Positions 1 to 5,988 of a DNA stretch of 5,988 nt are shown here, one piece after another. The DNA is from Candidatus Woesearchaeota archaeon CG11_big_fil_rev_8_21_14_0_20_43_8 (lineage in GTDB: Archaea > Nanobdellota > Nanobdellia > Woesearchaeales > CG08-08-20-14). The stretch's first letter is position 1. Every line of letters begins with the position of its first letter. Where the stretch lies: NCBI GenBank assembly GCA_002762705.1, contig PCVE01000109.1, positions 1 to 5,988 of the forward strand, read 5' to 3'. Below the pieces are notes generated by a model. That model saw only the letters and a program-made list of their open reading frames with translations, did not search any database and was not told where the DNA came from. The translations under genes and the position numbers were made by a program.

Positions 1-1320
1 CTTAGAGAATTCATCATTTATTTTTAAGATGATATTCATCTCATCTTGCGAAATCGTAGGTGTATCTAATCCAAGAGATGTTTTCTGATATAATTTTGCT
101 GTATTTCGAATATATTCATCAGTCATCATCCCAAATGCAGATGCTATTTTCGGGATTGACAATATCGATCTTGCATTGTCTTTTGTCAATTTATATTCAT
201 CTTTTTCAAATAGATTATCAAGATAGACTTGGACAATATCGCTTGCGGCGTCTGTTTTAGCATTTTCATCTTGATTCTCAAGCGATCGTATAATATTCAT
301 AAGAGCAATACGTGGATAATTCTTCTGCAAGACATAAAGCATAGTCTGTTTCTCACCCACAGACAATGTGGATTCTGTTTCTGTGTTGAATAGACCAGGT
401 AATGATGCTCTTTTCAATATCTCAAGCATCGTATTTATGACATTCGCCTGCGCGACATCTCCTTTGAAAGCATCATATAATTCCCATGATGCTGATCCTG
501 GAACGTGTTTTGAAAGATCTATCCCTCTTGCCGCATCCGAAAGCTCAGATTTAAACAATGTTATTGTATTCTTATTGAAATCAATAGAAGGAGCAGTTCC
601 AAAATGAAGTTCATCATCTATAAGCAGCATTTTATATTTTATATTTGAGATATCATTGCTAACTTCATATTCAATCTGTGTGTCTATGTCACCGAATCTT
701 GAACTTAATTTTCCGTTTTCATCTCTGGATAGGTAGATATATTTATCTTTGATTATTGTAGATACAGTAGTCTTAGATTTGCCAGAAAGGATATCTAAAA
801 GTTCTTTTTCTGCTGGGATATTGTTCTCTTTAAGTTTATTATAATAATCAAATGCATAATCTTCTGTGATTCCAAAGATATCTTTGATGATGAAATCATC
901 TGTCAAAGTCTGGCTATCCAATGCAGAAGAGATCAGCTTTATTTTATTATCAGTGAGGATGTTCTGCTTATCTCCGGATTTGATCTGTGAATTTATCAAT
1001 TTTAACAGGTCCTGCCTGATGCCATCTGAAAGATATGTGCCTGCAAGCGTTGTCTGAAGATATTTTAATTCACTCATAATTGATTTTGAATCTTGTTCTT
1101 CAGAGATTTCATCTTTTGTAATAAAAGGTGGGCCTTCGAGATCCGGACCATAAAGATCAAAAAGCTGCTTGTTTGTAAGATAAGTCATACCGTGGATTGG
1201 ATCAAGATACGGCACCAGATAGCCATCAGACCTGATAAAATCACGAATTATATTGTTTATATCTTTCGCTTTTGATAAAGTCTCAGTTATTATATCATCA
1301 GACATATCAGGTAGATGTTT
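1..1320 (-). other. Mainly helical downstream region, no recognised domain
   Basis: Residues 1557-1996 are largely amphipathic helices: DDIITETLSKAKDINNIIRD (1564-1583), RQDLLKLINSQI (1658-1669) and VINTMLEILKRA (1850-1861). They are interrupted by one beta-rich patch, DKYIYLSRDENGKLSSRF (1748-1765) and YKMLLIDDELHFGTAPSID (1785-1803). Codons here are more AT-rich than in the linker and GGDEF-like parts. I see no catalytic motif, membrane segment or sorting signal, and the frame runs off the window at position 1. Confidence 0.45.
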
Positions 1321-4300
1321 TTTGATAATAGTTCTAAATTCAACACCACCCGTGCTATCTAACCCAAGATAGAAATTTTCATTTAGATTTATCTCATCTA
1401 AAAAGAAATTGATGCCTTCTTCTGTAGGGTTTCCTTTTGCATCTGTAAATTTATATCTTTTTTTATCCTTAAAGAACCCGAGTTTAAGAAGCGGCAGGGA
1501 TATCTCATAATTAGTGGGGATGTAACCTTTGCTCGCGGCGATACCAGTATAATCATCTATTAATCCAGAAGTCCCATGGAATATAAATTCATTGTCAAAT
1601 ATGACTATCTTTGGCTTATCATTTTTATCTAGTCTCACACCCAGTTGAATATCTGTCTTTCCAGTAATCAGTGAACTTATAGCTAATTTTAATACAGTAT
1701 TTGTAAGAGTCTCATAATTATTCTGAAACTCTGAGATGATACCATCTGATTTAAATCCATCTAATTCATTCAAAAAATTAGTTCTATCTTGGTTTGTATG
1801 TATCTTGGATTTGAGCAATGCTTTTGCTTTAGAGAGACTATCCCCGGTAAGTTCTGATATTTGATCCAATAATGCTGCTTTTGCAGAGATGAAACGCAAA
1901 GAATTATCTATCTGTTCTTCATTGCTCTTTGAAAGAGTTATCATGCCTGGCTTGTATTCACTTACAATTATTGCGGTGCCGTCTTCAAATTCGATCTTTT
2001 GTGTCTTTGGAACTTCAACAATATTATCGTCTCTGGAATCAGCGATCTTTGCTTCAATCTCAGAACCGATCAATTCTCTTTCGGCTGAATAACTGATAGA
2101 AGACTGCCCTAAGTTCACTTTCTTCAGTATATTTTCATTCAGGCTATCAAAATCTATCTTTGCGAAATACACCTTTCCCATGTCATCTTCAAGAAGTTCA
2201 AATGTCCTGAACCTGTAGATTGGAGATTTCTGGATCTCTTCCATAGCATCGTTGGCTTTATTTTTATCATTGACTTGAGTCATCAATGAATCAAAATCAG
2301 ATTTTCCTATGCTAGATTCCAGATTATCTGCTTCCTCTTGTGTTGGTGTATGTATTTTATATCCATATTCTGACAATGATTGTTCGGCGGCGATGCTCTT
2401 ATCTTGCATCAATGATAGTTTATTTACAATTGTCTCGAGATTGCTCTGCGCTTTCTTGAACATCGATATCTCACTTGTCACTGCTGTATTCCTACCAGTC
2501 TGCACAAACAAATCGACGACACGCTGCACAAGCGTAGGTTTGGTCGCTTTTGATTCTGATTCGGTGATAGATGTCTTGAGTCTTGCGAGATCAGTCATTA
2601 ATTCTGTAAGTCTGCTATCTGACACATCTTTACCATATTCAAGATTACGGCTTAATATCTGTGCATTGAAATATAAAGAATCGACTTGATTAATCAATGA
2701 TTTTACGTCTTTTAAGTTGGTTATACCATTGAATCTTGCAAGATCAACTTCTCTTTGAGCGATGATCTGATTAGTGTAAGGTTTGGATTTTTGCCTAAAT
2801 ACCGGCAATGATGGCGGTGTCTTTTTTCCGACTGTCTTTGCGAGCTCTTTAATACCTTCAGCTTTTGATACCGCAGGAGATAATGGGAGTTCTAGATCGA
2901 TCTCTTCGACCAGCATCTGTTTGAGATTATCATCAGTTATGTCTATCTGAGATTCAGCGATAGCATCAGCGTATTCATCACCAAAAGCTGTTAATGCGCC
3001 TGATTGTGTCTGAAGCCTATTCTCGATCTTATCTACAACCGCACCGATCCTTGTCTTTAATTGTGTCGCATCAAGATTAGAAATAGGATTTCCTTTTGGA
3101 AGACCGAACATCATCGGAGTCTCAGGATCAATCCTTTCAAGTGCGCTTGCTGCCTGAAGAAGCCTGCCTTCTTTGATCATACTCTTTGCATGTTCAAGCT
3201 GATTGAGCTTTGTCTGAAGACTCTGCAATGAAAGATCTTTGTTGTATTCTGTGTCTGCGATCTTGTTGTCAAGTGAATATCCCTGCTCGGACCAGAATTT
3301 GTGGAATTTTTGATCGCTTGTGTCCATTACATCCCAAGCCACATATTTGACTTCAGTCATACCTTCCTGATGCATGAAATTCTCTAAAGTATTGATAAAT
3401 GACTTGCCTACATCGACATCATCATATTCAAAAGACTTTATGATCGCTTTTTTCTGGCTCAATTCAAACTGAGACGATGCGATAAGATTTCCATTTTTGT
3501 CGATGTATGAGACTATCATGTCGCGAGTTGTTATCGCGGCGTCCGTTACATCACCAAACTGTTCGGATTTATCAGATACCCAGATATCAGCCATTTGTTT
3601 ATTACCGAGATATGGGAGCATGGATGGATTGAGGTCAGAAGATGTCGATCCGGGCGCATATTTTGTCCCATAAGAATATAAGACATCAGTGGTGAACTGC
3701 GAGACTAATTGTTTTTTCTCTACTTCATCCTTCGCCTTATCTATTTTGCTTAACCAGCTTGCGACCTGTGTCGCTTTTGTCGGATCAAGCTTGGCTTTGT
3801 CTTCTGGTGTTATCAAATCAATTATCTGATCATATTTTGATTTCTCAGGAATATTGTCCAATAGCAAAAATTCGGCCTCAGAAAAACCATTCTGGACAGC
3901 AAGTTTCATCTTAGCGGCCTTTTCTTCAGATATTTCTTCATAGTCTGTGATATCTAGCGTATCATCTACTAGTAGAGCGGGCGGTGTCTCTACTTCGATC
4001 AGGTCATCTTCAGTGAGGGTCTCGATTGTGTCTGTGGCTTTCGCATCTGAAGGTATCGGTGGAGGTGAGACAGTTGTCAATTCAGTGACTGATGGTGTCT
4101 TTTGAGCGGTTGTCAATGCGTCTGTAGGTATTGCTGGTGGTGTCGCAGCGGTCTGCTTGGCAAGGTCATTGATATTGACGACTTTTGTCGGGTCTTGTCC
4201 GGTTGTATCAACTGACTGCGCAGCCTGTCTTGCAAGTTCCTCAGCGCTGACCACTGTTGTAGCATCTGATGTTTTCGCGTCGACAGGGATTGCAGGTGGT

Positions 4301-5988
4301 GTCTTGCTTTGGACTGATTCCCTCTGATCTGTATCGTACTTCTTCATCCATGACCATATCTCATCTGTCAAAGCAGCCCCTTTCTTGTCTGTTACAAGCA
4401 ATGGTTCCCAGATATCGACTGTTGCAGTCTTTACTGAAAACCCTGCATTGACTGCTTCTAATGCGGTGAAACCACCAGATAGTATCTTTGCTTTTATATC
4501 GGCCTTGGCTGCCTCGCTCGCTATGTCAGAGATCTTGTTCAATCTGCCAGCGTCGACTTTTGAATGATCTTTATCAACAGTCACTATACCTATGCTCAAT
4601 AGAGGCATAAGATTATCATCGATCGAAGAATCGATGTTTTTAGTCACATAATCTATCACAGCACGATTCATTCTTTTCGCGATGTCATCATTCGATAGTT
4701 TATGGACATCTTTAGAATCTAAAACACCTTGTACAATATCTAGCATCTTTGTCTTTAGTTTATCAGCGACTTCAGATGTATATTTCTGATTTGTCTTTCC
4801 GAAGTTGTTTATATCGATGCGTGCGAAGCGCACTTCATCGTTGCCGCTGATGACAAAACCTAGTTCATCACCACCGACTATGAAAACACGCCTGAAATCG
4901 ATCTTGCCGCTGGAATCAAGAAGTTTGTTCGTGGCAAGCTTGAAATAATTGTTGCCGTCTAGATGATTTCCGAACTCATTGTTCTGGACAAAAACGCTGT
5001 AGATCTGATCATTATAATTGTAGAGGTCTTCGAATGTGCTGATTCCAGATTTTATGCTTTTGAGTGCAATCGATCTATCTGTCATGTATGAGCTTATCGG
5101 TGCGTATTCTATCTTCTCCCCAAAGAATCCAAATTCATTCAATACTTCATCAGAAAGATCATGCAGATCATCAAGAAGCGACAGGATAATTGGTTCATTG
5201 ACTTTATAAGAAACGACAGATGTTCCTTTTGTTGCCTTCGCAAGTGCTATATCTTGCTCTGTATAAGTTATATGATTTCCATCTATATCATATGGATCAA
5301 GCCCACCGATCTGATATAATTGTCCATATTTCCCCGCTGTTGCTGATTGATCATTCAGGGCCTGTGCTTTTTCAATGCCTTTTCCATCAATATCTGTTAT
5401 ATCACCTTTCTTTGAGACCCCAGCATAGAAATTGAGTTCATCTGTTAATAGACCACGAGCGAATTCAACAACGACATTCCCTTCTGTATCAGTCTTCAGA
5501 TCCATCTCAATCCCATCGAATGTCTGTGTTTGGTCCGCAGCGGACACAGATACAAAATTCTTGTTTCCGTTGACAATTATGATTAAATCCTGATCTTTTC
5601 CTTTTTGTATCTCTACTGTGTCTTTGCCATTGACATTATCTACTTTCATGCCTGCGAAATCTTTGTCTACTGTGATATGCACATCCGAACCCATCTTCGT
5701 TTCGACATCCGTTATGATAGACCGCTTGAAAGTATTATCTGTAAGCATGTCGCTTAGAAATTTTACTGGGTCGTCTTTTGTTGAATCCCATGCTGATATT
5801 TTTTCTTCAAGTTTCGATGCGACGGTTTTTAAGTATGTATCTCCGACATCATGGCCATACCTTCCATTCACCTGATTTTTAAAATCTTGGATATCTATTG
5901 TCGCGACCTGTATCTGTTCATCACCATAATTGAAGATGGCTTTGTATGTCTTTCCAGCTTTGTGATATAATAATGCACTTGGTTGGAC
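1..5988 (-). CDS. Interior fragment of a giant multidomain protein, open at both ends
   Basis: Read on the minus strand, every codon from 5988 down to 1 is sense, giving 1996 residues with neither the true start nor the true stop in the window. The frame is supported by domain-like motifs along its whole length, by the absence of frameshifts and by protein-like composition: many Asp, Glu, Lys, Ser, Ile and Leu, nine Trp and no Cys. No hydrophobic stretch is long enough to span a membrane, and no signal peptide can be seen because the N-terminus is outside. Segments in order are a split GGDEF-like fold, a Pro/Thr linker between two similar helical units, a GNAT-like core, a helical stalk, beta-rich patches and a helical end. 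The overall function is not recognised. An exported or surface-associated giant protein is the preferred inference; a cytoplasmic scaffold is the alternative. Internal ATG codons exist but none follows a convincing ribosome-binding site, so I do not propose an internal start. Confidence 0.95.
1321..1680 (-). other. Unrecognised alpha/beta region with FHGTS motif
   Basis: Residues 1437-1556 include a hydrophobic strand pair PKIVIFDNEFIFHGTSG (1459-1475), then GIAASKGYIP (1482-1491), a hairpin LGFFKDKKRYKFTDAKG (1503-1519), and a strand FYLGLD (1539-1544) followed by GGVEF (1547-1551). The strand-HGTS-loop-small-residue helix order recalls ADP-ribosyltransferase-like folds, where an H-G-T element binds NAD. 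No convincing Tyr/Glu partners in the expected spacing can be assigned by eye, so I do not call an enzyme. The strand segment D-N-E-F-x-F is echoed at residues 1791-1796. Confidence 0.3.
1921..2220 (-). other. Beta-rich patch with a third FAxID strand motif
   Basis: Residues 1257-1356 start with YRFRTFELLEDDMGKVYFAKIDFDSLN (1258-1284 region). The core VYFAKIDFDSL (1273-1283) parallels VRFARIDINNF (386-396) and QVATIDIQDF (27-36) of the GGDEF-like part. The downstream part has a further hairpin, KIEFEDGTAIIVSEY (1331-1345). The GH/GD helix and a GG-D-E hairpin are absent here, so this is at most a fragment or a similar beta-hairpin. No family is recognised with confidence. Confidence 0.35.
2221..3264 (-). 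other. Mostly alpha-helical stalk with coiled-coil segments
   Basis: Residues 909-1256 read as long amphipathic helices with many Lys, Glu, Gln, Ala and Leu. A clear heptad-like run lies around L921, L924, L928 and L931 in SLQSLQTKLNQLEHAKSM (920-937). Other helices include LKTRIGAVVDKIENRLQTQ (977-995), VKSLINQVDSL (1095-1105), SRLTELMTDLARLKTSI (1125-1141) and MFKKAQSNLETIVNKLSLMQ (1176-1195). A second Pro-rich break, ELAKTVGKKTPPSLP (1048-1062), divides it. I recognise no enzyme motif. A spacer, oligomerisation or stalk role between globular parts is inferred. Confidence 0.5.
2803..2820 (-). repeat. TPPSLP motif, remote copy 5
   Basis: Codes TPPSLP at residues 1057-1062, nearly 400 residues after the main linker. 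It is preceded by ELAKTVGKK, which resembles the DLAKQTAA before copy 2, so the motif and its lead-in both recur. It probably marks another domain boundary. Confidence 0.5.
3265..3522 (-). other. GNAT-like N-acetyltransferase core, probably degenerate
   Basis: Residues 823-908 follow the GNAT order. A strand-turn-strand DMIVSYIDKNGNLIASSQF (823-841) is followed by a strand AIIKSFEYDD (848-857), a short loop VDVGKS (858-863), a helix FINTLENFMHQEG (864-876), a strand TEVKYVAWDV (878-887), and the helix-turn DQKFHKFWSEQGYS (892-905). The last part matches the N-x2-A-x2-FYxxxGF signature (here D-x2-F/H-x-KFW-x3-GY), and the helix after the loop matches the acetyl-CoA pyrophosphate-binding helix. 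The canonical R/Q-x2-G-x-G/A loop is reduced to VDVGKS with a single Gly, so acetyl-CoA binding may be lost or altered. The fold call rests on pattern matching by eye; structural prediction should settle it. The substrate is unknown. Confidence 0.5.
3739..3915 (-). repeat. Helical unit 2 flanking the Pro/Thr linker
   Basis: Residues 692-750 contain MKLAVQNGFSEAEFLLLDNI (694-713) and, later, ATQVASWLSKID (739-750). This repeats the order of motifs in the unit before the linker (AVNAGFS then SWMKKYD), with about 13 extra residues between them. It then continues as a charged helix toward the GNAT-like region. Divergent duplication is inferred from these two matches; the rest of the unit has diverged beyond recognition by eye. 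Confidence 0.35.
3970..3987 (-). repeat. TPPALL linker motif, degenerate copy 4
   Basis: Codes TPPALL at residues 668-673, followed by VDD. The final Pro of the motif is lost, and it marks the end of the linker before the second helical unit. Confidence 0.5.
4051..4068 (-). repeat. SPPPIP linker motif, copy 3
   Basis: Codes SPPPIP at residues 641-646, followed by SDAKA, keeping the xDAxx continuation of copies 1 and 2. Confidence 0.6.
4126..4143 (-). repeat. TPPAIP linker motif, copy 2
   Basis: Codes TPPAIP at residues 616-621, followed by TDALT. It is preceded by DLAKQTAA, an arrangement echoed far downstream by ELAKTVGKK before TPPSLP. Confidence 0.65.
4285..4302 (-). repeat. TPPAIP linker motif, copy 1
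   Basis: Codes TPPAIP at residues 563-568, followed by VDAKT. The DNA differs from copy 2 at three third-codon positions across the 18 bases, so the peptide is better conserved than the DNA. Confidence 0.65.
4333..4470 (-). repeat. Helical unit 1 flanking the Pro/Thr linker
   Basis: Residues 507-552 contain ALEAVNAGFS (509-518), a short turn with W527, and DEIWSWMKKYD (542-552). A similar order of motifs appears after the linker (AVQNGFS then ASWLSKID). The shared pattern is AV-[NQ]-x-GFS followed 34-47 residues later by SW-[ML]-x-K-x-D. The unit directly follows the SIGIV/AK end of the GGDEF-like part and immediately precedes the linker. I do not recognise the family; a small helical module duplicated around the linker is the inference. 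Confidence 0.35.
4486..4896 (-). other. GGDEF-like domain, GGDEL hairpin, second ID strand and SIGIV/AK end
   Basis: Residues 365-501 begin with RVFIVGGDELGFVIS (367-381), which matches the strand-turn-strand of the RxGGDEFxxxL active-site hairpin. It runs at once into DEVRFARIDINNFGKTN (384-400), which looks like the first strand and metal loop of a GGDEF domain, and a helix ending EVADKLKTKML (406-416). Further on, LLSIGIVTVD (463-472) matches the TxSIGIA strand that follows the hairpin in cyclases, and ISDIASEAAKADIKAK (486-501) matches the closing A-D-x-A-x2-x-AK helix. The elements are recognisable, but their order (hairpin before the ID strand) differs from one simple GGDEF domain. It may be a rearranged or permuted domain, or two partly eroded copies. 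H/F/K/D residues of the second ID-FK-GH-GD segment are mostly lost, so catalysis there is unlikely. Confidence 0.55.
5269..5403 (-). repeat. Two DxxDIDGxxI acidic loop motifs
   Basis: D-I-T-D-I-D-G-K-G-I (residues 196-205) and D-P-Y-D-I-D-G-N-H-I (231-240) share the pattern DxxDIDGxxI at a spacing of 35 residues, and each is followed by a helix-like stretch. Such acidic Gly-containing loops recall EF-hand or dockerin calcium loops, but the hydrophobic residue sits one position later than in the canonical DxDxDGxIxxxE loop. Calcium binding is therefore only a possibility. The motif recurrence is directly visible; a chance match between two acidic loops cannot be excluded. Confidence 0.35.
5389..5685 (-). 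other. Beta-rich segment inside the GGDEF-like region
   Basis: Residues 102-200 read as alternating hydrophobic strands separated by Gly/Asn/Asp turns: DVHITVDKD (102-110), VEIQKGKDQDLIIIVNGN (125-142), FVSVSA (145-150), IEMDLKTD (160-167), NVVVEFARGLL (171-181) and ELNFYAGVS (184-192). This resembles a small beta-sandwich or beta-roll, as found in many surface proteins, but I recognise no named family. It sits where a canonical GGDEF fold would go directly from its second helix to the GGDEF hairpin, so it looks like inserted material. The strand pattern is visible directly; the fold is inferred. Confidence 0.4.
5803..5934 (-). other. GGDEF-like domain, N-terminal half (ID-FK / GH / GD motif)
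   Basis: Residues 19-62 of the fragment contain TIDIQDFK (30-37), then N41, YGHDVGD (44-50), and a helix TYLKTVASKL (51-60). In diguanylate cyclases the matching segment is IDxDxFKxxND-x2-GHxxGDxxLxxVAxxL, which holds metal- and substrate-binding residues. The match keeps the first Asp (D32), F36, K37, N41, G45, H46, G49 and D50 in order, with one extra residue between K37 and N41. The usual GGDEF signature should follow within about 20 residues but does not; the next GG-D-E occurs at residue 372. The start of the domain (DxLTGLxNR region) would lie upstream of the window or is missing. Fold assignment is fairly secure from the motif; cyclase activity is doubtful. Confidence 0.62.

Larger units (their letters stand above)
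3961..4308 (-). other. Pro/Thr/Ala-rich low-complexity linker
   Basis: Residues 561-676 are rich in Thr, Ala, Pro, Asp and Val and poor in aromatics. The segment holds recurring motifs: TPPAIPVDAKT (563-573), TPPAIPTDALT (616-626), SPPPIPSDAKA (641-651) and TPPALLVDD (668-676). Between them ELARQAA (584-590) and DLAKQTA (608-614) recur. Such sequences usually form flexible extended linkers between folded domains of exported proteins and are common glycosylation or proteolysis zones. The local base composition is higher in GC than in the downstream end of the gene. No fold is expected here. Confidence 0.8.

Noticed and set aside
60..607. Plus-strand open frames of 66 and 79 codons near the low-coordinate end
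   Set aside because: Both are antisense shadows of the same minus-strand gene, with no recognisable domain or start signal.
1567..1578. HGTS as an ADP-ribosyltransferase active site
   Set aside because: Only a four-residue element plus a loosely similar context is visible, and the partner catalytic residues cannot be placed. It is kept as a hypothesis, not an annotation.
2309..2689. Plus-strand open frame of 126 codons, the longest on that strand
   Set aside because: It lies antisense to the continuous minus-strand frame. Its product is rich in Ser, Leu, Val and Cys with no motif, as expected from the reverse complement of Asp/Lys/Glu/Ala-rich codons, and there is no ribosome-binding site.
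4051..4302. Repeats in the linker as a CRISPR array or mobile-element repeat
   Set aside because: The repeats are short, coding, unevenly spaced (159 and 75 bases) and diverged at third codon positions, so they are protein-level repeats.
4861..4875. GGDEL as proof of an active diguanylate cyclase
   Set aside because: The motif is real, but it is about 320 residues from the matching ID-FK/GH/GD segment and runs directly into another ID strand. The active-site geometry cannot be assumed.
5618..5875. Plus-strand open frame of 85 codons opposite the GGDEF-like segment
   Set aside because: The opposite strand carries a clear conserved motif (YGHDVGD), so the minus frame is the real one here.
1..5988. 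A break into several genes, or a recoded genetic code
   Set aside because: No in-frame stop of any kind occurs, so there is neither evidence of a gene boundary nor need for stop-codon reassignment.

Overview
The whole window is the interior of one very large protein-coding gene on the minus strand. Reading the reverse complement from position 5988 to position 1 gives 1996 consecutive sense codons. There is no stop, no frameshift, no recognisable start and no end, so the gene continues beyond both edges and the full protein is longer than 1996 residues. Below, residue 1 is the first codon in the window (5988..5986) and residue 1996 the last (3..1). All open frames on the plus strand are short antisense shadows. 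There is no intergenic space, RNA gene, promoter, terminator, insertion sequence or CRISPR array.

Organism: not identifiable with certainty. The standard code works, ATA and AGA/AGG codons are common, and GC is low to moderate. Giant genes of this style are known from uncultivated bacterial phyla such as Omnitrophota (for example 'Candidatus Velamenicoccus archaeovorus'), from some Chlorobi and Planctomycetota, and from a few DPANN archaea. Omnitrophota or a similar ultrasmall or predatory lineage is my best guess, by inference only.

Layout from the upstream (high-coordinate) end. (1) Residues 19-501 carry pieces of a GGDEF-type cyclase fold in an odd arrangement: a near-canonical DxxDFK...YGHDVGD segment, about 300 residues of inserted beta-rich and mixed sequence, a GGDEL hairpin, a second 'ID' strand-helix, and an SIGIV...AK ending. 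(2) Residues 507-750 hold two similar short helical units on either side of a Pro/Thr/Ala-rich linker with repeated TPPAIP motifs. (3) Residues 823-908 resemble the C-terminal core of a GNAT acetyltransferase with a degenerate acetyl-CoA loop. (4) Residues 909-1256 are mostly helical and partly coiled coil. (5) Residues 1257-1356 contain a third 'FAxID' strand motif. (6) Residues 1437-1556 contain an FHGTS motif and a strand pattern that recurs near residue 1790. (7) The remainder to residue 1996 is mainly helical.

The protein contains no cysteine in 1996 residues and no membrane-spanning segment. This fits an exported or cell-surface giant protein, or a huge scaffold, in which enzyme-like folds have been reused and have decayed. 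The mixture of intracellular-type folds (GGDEF, GNAT) with surface-protein features is the main puzzle of the window.
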